Source: Acinetobacter tandoii DSM 14970 = CIP 107469 (GTDB lineage: Bacteria; Pseudomonadota; Gammaproteobacteria; Pseudomonadales; Moraxellaceae). From it: DNA of 64,000 nt. A program made the position numbers and the translations under genes. The stretch's first letter is position 1. Every line of letters begins with the position of its first letter. The stretch spans positions 1-64,000 of the forward strand of contig NZ_KE007359.1 of assembly GCF_000400735.1 (NCBI RefSeq), read 5' to 3'. Positions 51,069-58,238 of the stretch are shown here, piece by piece. The notes under the pieces were generated by a model. It was not told the origin of the DNA and did no database searches. It saw only the letters and a list, made by a program, of their open reading frames with translations.

Positions 51069-51461
51069 CTATTTTGCAGTTCTTGGCACCACTTTAATTG
51101 GACAATTTTTAAACTGAGCCGCCTGAAAAACAGCATCTTGCTGCCCCATCAAACGAGAGATTTCGGTCTTTTTGGTGTTTGAAGACTGTCCCATATTTAA
51201 TGAAACACTTGGACCAAAGCCCCAGCCTCCTCCACGGCTCCAACCACCACCTAGTCCAACATCGACTCCCATTCCCGTACTTTTGGGTACTGAAACACCT
51301 TGGTCTAAATATTGTTGAATACGGTCATACTCTGCCTGCAATTGTTGACAGTTCAATGACTGATATTGTGTAGGCGAAACATAAGTCGGTTTAACCGTGG
51401 TTGCACACGCTGTCAGCAATACGCTACTTGCAGCAAGGATAGATAAAGCAATTTTTTTCAT
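51069..51461 (-). CDS. Hypothetical lipoprotein with a Gly-rich segment
   Basis: 130 residues from ATG 51461 (MKKIALSILAASSVLLTAC), with a lipobox LTAC and GAGA seven bases upstream. Residues about 25-60 look helical. The middle is Gly/Trp-rich (GMGVDVGLGGGWSRGGGW), and the end has a helical QQDAVFQAAQFKNCP. A family of such small Acinetobacter lipoproteins seems likely but I cannot name it. It starts about 15 bp after the ParA-like gene on the same strand. Confidence 0.7.
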   Translation of the reverse strand: MKKIALSILAASSVLLTACATTVKPTYVSPTQYQSLNCQQLQAEYDRIQQYLDQGVSVPKSTGMGVDVGLGGGWSRGGGWGFGPSVSLNMGQSSNTKKTEISRLMGQQDAVFQAAQFKNCPIKVVPRTAK

Positions 51462-51475
51462 CTGTTTTCTCAATC

Positions 51476-52315
51476 TTATTTTTGCTCAATTTCATTGAAC
51501 AATGAAAGATAGGCCTGCGTCAATTTATGATCTTTGGCTAAATAGATTAATGGCTGGTTTTGATGATGGGATTCTTTCATCAGCACTGAAGGTGGCAACA
51601 TATTTTCCAATACTGGCAAGCCTTCATCTTTTAGTTGCTGCACCACTTCACGCGGCAACTTGGCTTGTGCTTGGTACTGATTCACCACAATGCCTTCAAT
51701 TTCCAGTTGGTCATTATGATCATCTTGGGTTTCAATCACATTTTCAATCAGGCTTTGTAGGGCGCGTTTTGAGAATACATCACAATCGAACGGAATCAAC
51801 ACGCGATCTGCGGCAATTAATGCCGACAAAGTAAAAAAATTAAAGGCTGGTGGAGTATCAATATAAACACGGTCATATTTACCTTCGAGTAACTTCAAAG
51901 CATCCCGTAATTTATAAATTTTATGTTTGGCTTCTAAAGCATGGGCCAAAGCCCCTAAACTCGGACTGGCTGGAATCACATCAAGTTGCTTAAACGGGGT
52001 TTGATGCACATAACTTTCCAAACCTTTGGAACGATTTTTTAGTAAAGAGCCAATCGCATTGCCCAATAAACCTGCTTTGCTTTGGGTTGCTCCCAACACT
52101 TCTTCAAAGTAGTTTTCGATATTCGGTTCCAGTGCAGGCTTATCCACTGAATACGTCGCATCATCTCCCAATAAATACTGACTGGAGTTGGCTTGCGGAT
52201 CCAAATCAATCACCAGTGTTTTTAAGCCCTGATAAGCACTAATCGCAGCCAAATTGACTGTAATACTCGACTTGCCTACGCCACCTTTCTGATTAAACAC
52301 CACACGTGTCCGCAT
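51476..52315 (-). CDS. ParA/MinD-type ATPase without a ParB partner
   Basis: 279 residues. Deviant Walker A FNQKGGVGKSS, Walker A' VIDLDPQANSSQYL, and Walker B VYIDTPPAF. These are features of ParA-family partition ATPases that form dimers on DNA. No parB or centromere-like repeats are nearby, so it is not an obvious chromosome or plasmid partition system. A strong GGGAGGGGG ribosome site precedes ATG 52315. Downstream is a lipoprotein gene. Confidence 0.88.
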   Translation of the reverse strand: MRTRVVFNQKGGVGKSSITVNLAAISAYQGLKTLVIDLDPQANSSQYLLGDDATYSVDKPALEPNIENYFEEVLGATQSKAGLLGNAIGSLLKNRSKGLESYVHQTPFKQLDVIPASPSLGALAHALEAKHKIYKLRDALKLLEGKYDRVYIDTPPAFNFFTLSALIAADRVLIPFDCDVFSKRALQSLIENVIETQDDHNDQLEIEGIVVNQYQAQAKLPREVVQQLKDEGLPVLENMLPPSVLMKESHHQNQPLIYLAKDHKLTQAYLSLFNEIEQK

Positions 52316-52398
52316 ATTCCCCCTCCCTCAATTTTTATCGGTGATCGTTCAGCAGTGTAAACGATCATTTTTTTATCGTTATCGAAAATGTCTGACAA

Positions 52399-52788
52399 TC
52401 AACCAAAATTTGGCTGAATCATCACCAAGCCTAAAATTGCAACAAACGCCACTACAGCTAAAAACAAGCCTGCACGGCGTTGTGCCAAAACGATCTGATC
52501 CTGCTTCTTATAGGCTTTGCTTAAAGAAGATAACAGCACGAAAAACAGAATGATTTTGGCATAAAACCAAGACTGCACTTCAAAACCTTTCATCACCAAC
52601 AAGGCAACACCCGTCAAAATCAACAAGGTCATAGCACTGTGCTGAAAAGCCACAAAGAATTTACGTGCAGATGGATTCGGCAAATTACCTTCGGTGCCCG
52701 AAAATAAACTCCGCGCGCGAATCACAATTGCCACACCTGCCAGAACAACAGCCAACCAATGCAGCATTAACAACATTTGAGCATCCAT
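52399..52788 (-). CDS. SirB2-like small membrane protein
   Basis: 129 residues with four hydrophobic segments (about 6-24, 49-66, 74-92, 107-125), resembling SirB2/CopD-like four-helix proteins. Pattern: MLHWLAVVLAGVAIVIRARSL, FFVAFQHSAMTLLILTGVALL (two separate segments). His residues in the first two helices could bind heme, but this is speculative. It follows bolA by 15 bp and forms an operon with it. Confidence 0.65.
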   Translation of the reverse strand: MDAQMLLMLHWLAVVLAGVAIVIRARSLFSGTEGNLPNPSARKFFVAFQHSAMTLLILTGVALLVMKGFEVQSWFYAKIILFFVLLSSLSKAYKKQDQIVLAQRRAGLFLAVVAFVAILGLVMIQPNFG

Positions 52789-52803
52789 AACAAGCCAATA
52801 TCC

Positions 52804-53112
52804 TTAATGCTTAGGTGCATGTGCACATTCAGGGCTTGACGTGTCTTGTCCCTGCCATTCCGATTCTACAAAGGCATGAATTGCCAGTGCATGAATGCGA
52901 CTCGGTGCCAATAAATCCCCCACAGCGGCATATACTTTTTGATGACGTTGCACTAAACGTAAGCCATCAAAGGCTTCGCTGACAATCACCACTTTGAAGT
53001 GGGACTCTTTGCCAGGAAAATAACCACCATGCCCCGAAGATTCATTCACAATTTCTAAATAAGTCGGTGCCAATTGCTGTAAACGGTCACGCAGTTGTAA
53101 TTCTAAGCTCAT
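52804..53112 (-). CDS. bolA: BolA-family protein
   Basis: 102 residues, a small class II KH-like fold. Motif SSGHGGYFPGKESHFKVVIVSEAFDGLRLVQRHQKVYAAV (residues about 24-63) contains the conserved His and Phe of BolA proteins, which pair with monothiol glutaredoxins in Fe-S handling and affect morphology. No glutaredoxin gene is adjacent. AGATTCTC precedes the ATG; start at 53112 is the only good choice. Confidence 0.9.
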   Translation of the reverse strand: MSLELQLRDRLQQLAPTYLEIVNESSGHGGYFPGKESHFKVVIVSEAFDGLRLVQRHQKVYAAVGDLLAPSRIHALAIHAFVESEWQGQDTSSPECAHAPKH

Positions 53113-53274
53113 GAGAATCTGCCTTTATCTTATCTATTGTATACAGTATAGCTGTTCTACCTCTATGTTTTGTATTCAGAGGTGACTTTTAGGGTTTCAA
53201 GCGCAATTTTTTAGAAAATCTGGCATAAAATGCTTGTATTTTATGCAATTGATACAAGTTTTTTCAGAAACATA

Positions 53275-53302
53275 TTGACCATCATTTTTCATACTGTATT
53301 AT
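53275..53302 (+). promoter_or_regulatory. Promoter of the tRNA-Gly cluster
   Basis: TTGACC (53275-53280) and TATTAT (53297-53302) with 16-bp spacing, nine bases before the first tRNA. A single promoter seems to drive all three tRNAs. Confidence 0.65.
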
Positions 53303-53311
53303 ACACGGCAT

Positions 53312-53387
53312 GCGGGAATAGCTCAGTTGGTAGAGCACAACCTTGCCAAGGTTGGGGTCGCGAGTTCGAGTCTCCTTTCCCGCTCCA
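53312..53387 (+). tRNA. tRNA-Gly (GCC), copy 1
   Basis: 76 nt from GCGGGAATAGC to CGCTCCA (CCA encoded). Anticodon GCC in TTGCCAA. Perfect acceptor pairing (GCGGGAA/TTCCCGC). The T stem has C at 53361 opposite C at 53375, a mismatch at the second T-stem pair that the other two copies do not have. Confidence 0.95.
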
Positions 53388-53427
53388 AATTTTTTAGTGT
53401 AAGTTTTTAGAAAAAACTGCTCAATAT

Positions 53428-53503
<76 letters not shown>

Positions 53504-53543
53504 AATTTTTTAGTGTAAGTTTTTAGAAAAAACTGCTCAATAT

Positions 53544-53619
53544 GCGGGAATAGCTCAGTTGGTAGAGCACAACCTTGCCAAGGTTGGGGTCGGGAGTTCG
53601 AGTCTCCTTTCCCGCTCCA
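53544..53619 (+). tRNA. tRNA-Gly (GCC), copy 3
   Basis: Third copy, same spacing. Its T stem reads GGGAG / CTCCT, so the second pair is G-C: two compensating changes relative to copy 2. A terminator follows at once, and the integrative element lies downstream. Confidence 0.96.
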
Positions 53620-53628
53620 GATTCAAAA

Positions 53629-53658
53629 AGCCCTCATCGAAAGATGGGGGCTTTTTTC
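53629..53658 (+). terminator. Terminator of the tRNA-Gly cluster
   Basis: Stem AAGCCCTCATC / GATGGGGGCTT with a GAAA tetraloop and T-tract, 9 bp past the last tRNA. Confidence 0.9.
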
Positions 53659-53999
53659 TTGTTGATTATTAATAATATTTTTTCTAAAACCTATATGTTC
53701 CAGCTTTGGAAGAAGCTCTAAAAATTTTAGAAAAAGTATTGTATAAGCTCGCTGCGTGACCAAAAGTGCCCTAAACGTGCCTTCCCTTTATCATATACGA
53801 ATCAATTCATTCGCTATTCTGGTATTTTTTTAATCAATTTCAGTATAGATAATCAGAACACCTTCCCCATACACTTGACTTCCCTTTTTTCCATCTATTT
53901 TAGTATTTTTTTATTTGCTTTATTTTGATGGTGACCAAATTTGGTCACCAAAAATACATAGTTAAAACATTTACTTATGATCAAAAAACTCAATTTTAA
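53659..53999. other. Left end of the small integrative element, noncoding
   Basis: About 340 bp without a gene, between the tRNA terminator and the repressor gene. It contains AGTGCCCTAAACGTGCC (a repeated GTGCC 11 bp apart, near 53765-53785), which could be integrase arm sites, and a 22-bp perfect palindrome at 53929-53950. AT-rich otherwise. An attachment site is expected here but I cannot place it firmly. Confidence 0.5.
53929..53950. repeat. 22-bp perfect palindrome
   Basis: TGGTGACCAAA followed directly by its reverse complement TTTGGTCACCA, 50 bp past the end of the repressor gene. There is no T-tract on the minus strand, so it is not a standard terminator of that gene. It looks like a binding site for a dimer or a recombination site. 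Confidence 0.8.
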
Positions 54000-54218
54000 T
54001 CAATCATTCTGCTCTTCATTTTTCTTAAATTTTAATAAATCACCCACTTCAACATTAAGTAATACACACAATTTTTCTAAGGTCTCAAAATCTATTCGAG
54101 TCGATTGACCATTATATAACTTATGCAATGTTGTCTTACTCATTCCAGTCGCTCGAACTACATCCGCAACTTTCATTCTTCGCTCTGCCAAAAGCACTGG
54201 CAAGTTACAAACTATCAT
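54000..54218 (-). CDS. Small Cro/C1-type repressor
   Basis: 72 residues, almost entirely one helix-turn-helix domain of XRE type: VADVVRATGMSKTTLHKLYNGQSTRIDFETLEKLC (residues about 16-50). No peptidase or sensor domain. It is divergent from the HTH-integrase operon, with repeated CATTGTG motifs in the gap, the arrangement of a lysogeny-type switch controlling integrase and replication genes. Confidence 0.85.
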   Translation of the reverse strand: MIVCNLPVLLAERRMKVADVVRATGMSKTTLHKLYNGQSTRIDFETLEKLCVLLNVEVGDLLKFKKNEEQND

Positions 54219-54225
54219 TAATTAC

Positions 54226-54305
54226 CACCATTGTGTAATAAAGTACTTGCATAGTGTCTTAAATGCATTTATTATCGCATTGTGGTCTTAAATAACACCA
54301 TTGTG
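54226..54305. promoter_or_regulatory. Repeated operator motifs between the repressor and the HTH/integrase operon
   Basis: CACCATTGTG occurs at 54226-54235 and 54296-54305 in the same orientation, and the core CATTGTG again at 54278-54284 within GCATTGTGGT. Three copies of the core in 80 bp between divergent genes is the pattern of repressor operators. The -10 of the rightward promoter would overlap the last one (ATACTTTATAAAAGGA). Confidence 0.6.
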
Positions 54306-54328
54306 ATACTTTATAAAAGGATACAAAC

Positions 54329-54544
54329 ATGAATCTTACTTATATTACTACAAAAGAATTGGCGGAACGAATCCATTATAACGAACGTACTATCCGTAAT
54401 CAGTTAAAAGATAGCGTTTTGATCGAAGGCATTCATTACATTCGCCCTTTTGGTGGTCGCAAAATTTTATATGTATGGGAGCGTATTGAAGAAGATATGA
54501 CTAAAACAACTTTAGGCTCGCTACACAGCCTACAACTTCTGTAA
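54329..54544 (+). CDS. Small HTH protein, excisionase/AlpA-like
   Basis: 71 residues with one winged helix-turn-helix (TTKELAERIHYNERTIRNQLKDSVLIEGIHY). It resembles MerR/AlpA-type excisionase or directionality factors by size and position immediately before the integrase (13 bp). AAAGG lies about 10 bases before the ATG. Excision factor is the best guess, based on position. Confidence 0.65.
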   Translation: MNLTYITTKELAERIHYNERTIRNQLKDSVLIEGIHYIRPFGGRKILYVWERIEEDMTKTTLGSLHSLQLL

Positions 54545-54557
54545 GGAGAACATAATT

Positions 54558-55739
54558 ATGGCTGCTATTCGTACTAGATACGGTAAGTTATGTGTCGATT
54601 TTCGATACTTAAGTATCCGTTGCCGTGAAACCACCGCTCTTGAAGACAATGCTCAAAATCGAAAAAAGCTTGAAAAAGCGATTGAACGAATGGAGGCAGA
54701 AATCTTATTGGGTATTTTTGACTATGCTAAATACTTTCCAAAAAGTTCTCGTTTGAAAGAAATCAAAAATGCAGAAAACAGAGTAAATGAAATCAGCTCA
54801 AAAACACCTCTATTTTCTAAGTTCTGTGAAATCTGGTTCACTGATAAAGAAATAGAATGGCGTACAAGCTACAAGGAAAAAATTCAAATTGTGATCAGAA
54901 AGTACTTAATTCCTTTTTTTGGCACAATTCCGGTTATTAATATCAAAAAGTCAGACATTCTTGGATTCCGTTCATCCCTCGCCAAAGTGACTCACGGGAA
55001 AAACCAAGAATGCCTTTCACCATCAAGAATCAACCAGATTATGATAGCACTTCGTATGATACTCGATAGTGCTGCCGAACGATATGACTTTGACAGTCCT
55101 TATAAGAATATCAAGAACTTAAAGCAAGGGAAAATTGAAGTCACGCCTTTTTCATTAAAGGAAGTACATGCAATCTTGGCCACAGTTCGTGATGATTTTA
55201 AGCCTTATTACACTGTTCGGTTTTTCACAGGTATGCGCACCAGTGAAATTGATGGGTTGCAATGGAAAAATGTGGACTTGCAACGTCGGGAAATCCATAT
55301 TCGTGAAGCCTTGGTGAATGGGGAACTGGGTGGAACCAAAACCTATGGTTCTGACCGCACAATCCAGATGAGTGACCGCGTTTACCAAGCCTTTCTGCAA
55401 CAGAAAAGCTTAAATAATGGTAAATCAGAGTTTGTTTTCTGCAATCGTGATGGTGGACCTCTCGATTACCGTTTGGTGAATAAACGTGTCTGGCATCCGA
55501 TCTTGCGCTTTCTAGGATTAAAGCCTAGAAGAGCCTACCAAACACGTCATACAGCAGCAACGCTCTGGCTGTCGGCAGGAGAGAATCCGGAATGGATCGC
55601 ACGTCAATTGGGACATTCAACGACTGAAATGCTATTCCGGGTCTATAGCCGTTACATCCCCAATGTTACCCGTCGTGATGGCAGTGCATTTGAAGCCATG
55701 CTGGAAAAACTAAATACAGAGGAGCTTGCACATGAATAG
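54558..55739 (+). CDS. Tyrosine-type site-specific integrase
   Basis: 393 residues. N-terminal Arm DNA-binding (DUF3596-like) domain (IRTRYGKLCVDFRYLSIRCRETT), a SAM-like core-binding domain (about 85-180), and a catalytic domain with Arg in FTGMRTSEIDGLQW, Lys near GTKTYGSDR, HTAATLWL (His-x-x-Arg region: TRHTAATLW), GHSTTE (second His) and Tyr in YSRYIP. All catalytic residues look intact. AGGAG precedes the ATG. It overlaps the next gene slightly, so integrase and replication genes form one operon. Confidence 0.93.
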   Translation: MAAIRTRYGKLCVDFRYLSIRCRETTALEDNAQNRKKLEKAIERMEAEILLGIFDYAKYFPKSSRLKEIKNAENRVNEISSKTPLFSKFCEIWFTDKEIEWRTSYKEKIQIVIRKYLIPFFGTIPVINIKKSDILGFRSSLAKVTHGKNQECLSPSRINQIMIALRMILDSAAERYDFDSPYKNIKNLKQGKIEVTPFSLKEVHAILATVRDDFKPYYTVRFFTGMRTSEIDGLQWKNVDLQRREIHIREALVNGELGGTKTYGSDRTIQMSDRVYQAFLQQKSLNNGKSEFVFCNRDGGPLDYRLVNKRVWHPILRFLGLKPRRAYQTRHTAATLWLSAGENPEWIARQLGHSTTEMLFRVYSRYIPNVTRRDGSAFEAMLEKLNTEELAHE

Positions 55740-55980
55740 TAAAGCTTTCTTTGGTGGTGTGGTCGTCAGTCCTGAAGCGGATACGGTCGCTCGTGAATTA
55801 ATCCATGAGCTACACATTCCCAAACTGCACAATCTGGCGTTTTTGCTGGAGATCAACAAATGCTTCGATGATCACCAGGCGTTAAGACTGTGGCTACAGC
55901 GACTGCTGGATGATGGACAAGCCCATTACGATGACCTAGCCCAACAGGCTCGCCTCCGGTTAATGAGCTTAGCTCCCTGA
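55732..55980 (+). CDS. Small protein in the integrase operon
   Basis: 82 residues from ATG 55732 (MNSKAFFGGVVVSPEADT), with GGAG seven bases upstream. No recognised domain; Leu/His-rich and probably helical, soluble. It overlaps the integrase stop by a few bases, implying coupled translation. Function unknown. Confidence 0.6.
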   Translation: MNSKAFFGGVVVSPEADTVARELIHELHIPKLHNLAFLLEINKCFDDHQALRLWLQRLLDDGQAHYDDLAQQARLRLMSLAP

Positions 55981-56048
55981 TCAAATAAATATACAAGGTC
56001 ATCTGATTGATGACCTTAGCCCTCTATACCTATAAAAAAGGTGAACAC

Positions 56049-56585
56049 ATGCATAAACATATTTCAATTTGGATGCCACTCTATATTGGCGACCTACAGG
56101 CGAAATTTGCACGAATGACAGCAGAACAAATTGGTGCGGCACTGCTGTTAATGATGGATTTCTGGAAAAACGGTGCTATTCCTCATGACCTAGCTACGGT
56201 ATGTAGCATCACAAAATTATCGCAACATACCAAGGCTAAAACTTTGTTGAATACGCTAATAGCCCTGGAATTGTTTGAAATCGAATCTGAGCAAATTCAT
56301 TCAAGTTTTTTAACCAGTTTAAAAAGCCAGGCATTGCAAAATCAGCAAATGAAATCTGATAAAGCTAAAAATGCAGCTCAAGCACGTTGGGGAAAATCCG
56401 CAACTAATGCTCAAGCATCAGCCAAGCAACGAAAAGTAAATGCTCAAGCAGCTCCTGAGAAGAGCCCGAGTATTACTCAAGTCATGCTTGAACCATGCCC
56501 TTCATCTTCATCTTCATCTTCATCTTCATCTTCAAATTTTGAAGAAAAAAATGAGAGTTTTTTAGAAAATTCAAAATGGATTTAG
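56049..56585 (+). CDS. DUF1376-family phage replication-type protein
   Basis: 178 residues from ATG 56049 (MHKHISIWMPLYIGD), with AGGTGA four bases upstream. The N-terminal ~90 residues match the DUF1376 pattern (ARMTAEQIGAALLLMMDFWKNGAIP), common next to DnaC-like genes in prophages. A basic helical stretch follows (KAKNAAQARWGKS), then a Ser-rich tail from a hexanucleotide repeat (56501-56534). Possibly a replication initiator or DnaC-recruiting protein. Confidence 0.75.
   Translation: MHKHISIWMPLYIGDLQAKFARMTAEQIGAALLLMMDFWKNGAIPHDLATVCSITKLSQHTKAKTLLNTLIALELFEIESEQIHSSFLTSLKSQALQNQQMKSDKAKNAAQARWGKSATNAQASAKQRKVNAQAAPEKSPSITQVMLEPCPSSSSSSSSSSSNFEEKNESFLENSKWI
56501..56534 (+). repeat. 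TTCATC hexanucleotide repeat
   Basis: Five tandem TTCATC units plus a partial one, coding for an 11-serine run in the DUF1376 protein. Gain or loss of units keeps frame, so it would change linker length, not switch the gene off. Confidence 0.9.
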
Positions 56586-56595
56586 GAGAACAATC

Positions 56596-57342
56596 ATGAA
56601 TACCATGCTTAAAACGCTCCAGTTTCGCGCAGAAACAACAGAAGCACTCTGCCCTACCCATCATATACCCCTGATGGAAATCGCCGGTCACAGGCTTTGC
56701 AAATTGTGTGCAAAAGAAATGGTCCATCGCTCACATGCAGCCTATGCAGATGAGCTGCAACAACGGTTGCTGCAACAGAAAATCAAAAACTCAGGGCTCA
56801 ATAAACGCTACCTGGACCGTGGCTTCAAGAATTATGTAGTTGCATGTCCTGCTCAAGACAATGCCATAAAACTATGTCAGGCTTTTGCACAGCAAATTAT
56901 TTCTGACCATTATCCAAACCTGCTGCTCATTGGTACACCAGGTACAGGAAAGACTCATCTGAGTGCGTCAATCATTCGCAACATTCTGCATAACAGTACA
57001 AAATCTGCACGCTACTATACCAGTGCAGAAATTGCTCAAAAAATGATGGACACCTGGTCAGATGCTTCACGCTCTGAAAAGGAAGTTATCGAGCATTTCT
57101 CCAGTTTTGATTTATTGGTGATAGATGAATATGGCCTGCATGACCGACATGAAAAACGCCTGGAGATGGTGCATAAGGTTTTATATAGTCGTTATGACAA
57201 TATGAAATCTACACTGCTGATTTCCAATTTCACAATCCAAAATATGCAGCGGGATTTAGGTGCCCGATTATGGTCACGGTTACATGAGAACAATTTGATT
57301 GTAGTGCCATGTTATTGGGATGATCTAAGATTTAATCAGTAA
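56596..57342 (+). CDS. DnaC/IstB-type ATPase (phage helicase loader)
   Basis: 248 residues. N-terminal Cys/His cluster (CPTHH near 19, CKLCAKEM) that may bind zinc, then an AAA+ core: Walker A GTPGTGKTH (near 117), Walker B LLVIDEYGL, and sensor LLISNFTIQ. Typical of phage DnaC-like helicase loaders. AGGAG lies 7 bases before the ATG, and the gene is the last one of the element. Helicase loading is inferred from the family. Confidence 0.85.
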   Translation: MNTMLKTLQFRAETTEALCPTHHIPLMEIAGHRLCKLCAKEMVHRSHAAYADELQQRLLQQKIKNSGLNKRYLDRGFKNYVVACPAQDNAIKLCQAFAQQIISDHYPNLLLIGTPGTGKTHLSASIIRNILHNSTKSARYYTSAEIAQKMMDTWSDASRSEKEVIEHFSSFDLLVIDEYGLHDRHEKRLEMVHKVLYSRYDNMKSTLLISNFTIQNMQRDLGARLWSRLHENNLIVVPCYWDDLRFNQ

Positions 57343-57367
57343 AATAATTTAGATTTAGAATCTATAT

Positions 57368-57401
57368 AAGTGTAAAACCTATAAGTATTGGTTTTACACT
57401 T
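57368..57401 (+). terminator. Terminator-like hairpin at the end of the element operon
   Basis: 12-bp stem AAGTGTAAAACC / GGTTTTACACTT with a 10-base loop, 25 bp past the DnaC-like stop. Only a short T/A tail follows, so efficiency is uncertain. Confidence 0.55.
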
Positions 57402-58238
57402 AATATCAAGATAATTAGAAGTAGTAAGAATTCTCTCCATCCAAATTCAATACCATCTAATTTTCAAATATAACAAAATTAATTTAACAATATCAAAAAT
57501 TGCTTTTTTAAGAGTTAAATCTATACTACCTTTTATGAAAATTGGTTCATATTTTTTCATCAAATTGAGAAAATAAAAATCGAAAATAACCCTTATCAAT
57601 TTCAGTTAAATTTTTAAAATCATGTTAAAAAATTACATATTTTTTGTTATTTTCAACATAACTTATAGTATAATTATAATATATAAAACAGCATCTTGTG
57701 ATAGGAAAATGAAAAAATGAAGCTCACATCTAATAAATTTTTAATTCCCTTTACTCTTATCATTTTAATCAGCAGTTTTTTAATTATTCTCTACCGTATT
57801 ACTATCAGCTAATACAGAAATTTTTCATATAATGATATGAAAAGAATTTAAAAAATTTAGATCAAATGAAAACCGACATAATTTAGATATATTCAAATTA
57901 TGTCATTATTGTTTCATCGTACTCATTCGCTATGAAATAAAATAAGCCAAATGAAATATTTTTACCAAGGCAAAAAGATCAACTTCGGCATCTGGACAGG
58001 TAAGACTTGATCAAAATATAAAGTACCCAAAAATGTTTATCCTATTTAAATGTGTTAAATCAAAAAACAATGACCATCCAACAACTTAAAATATTATATC
58101 TGCCTATAACTTTATTTGACAAAAGGTGGCAAAGTGCTTGCTACTTTAAAATTAGTGGCATTCCACCTGTATCGAAAGATCATAATTTCTTAAATGTTGT
58201 TGAATAGGCCTAAAAAGAGTTAACTTTAAGTTAAGCAT
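57402..58238. other. AT-rich gap between the element and ppk1
   Basis: About 840 bp of strongly AT-rich DNA without a gene of normal length. It holds the 31-codon membrane ORF at 57717-57812 and a 45-codon ORF at 58070-58207 (MTIQQLKILYLPITLFDKRW...) without a clear ribosome site. The right end of the integrative element must lie in here. No copy of the tRNA 3' end is present. Confidence 0.5.
57717..57812 (+). CDS. Possible 31-residue single-span membrane protein
   Basis: Frame MKLTSNKFLIPFTLIILISS then FLIILYRITIS, one hydrophobic helix of about 20 residues with a basic N-terminus. AGGA is about ten bases upstream, and TATAAT (57670-57675 region) could be a -10. It is too short for routine calling. 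Small membrane proteins of this size exist, but an AT-rich gap makes chance ORFs of this composition likely. Confidence 0.35.
   Translation: MKLTSNKFLIPFTLIILISSFLIILYRITIS

Noticed and set aside
58070..58207. 45-codon ORF (MTIQQLKILYLPITLFDKRW...)
   Set aside because: No ribosome site, no recognisable domain, in AT-rich gap; possibly a gene remnant but not supportable.
53544..58238. tRNA-Gly 3' end as the attachment site of the integrative element
   Set aside because: No second copy of the tRNA 3' sequence (for example CCCGCTCCA) is found in the downstream gap, so tRNA-end integration is not supported within this window.
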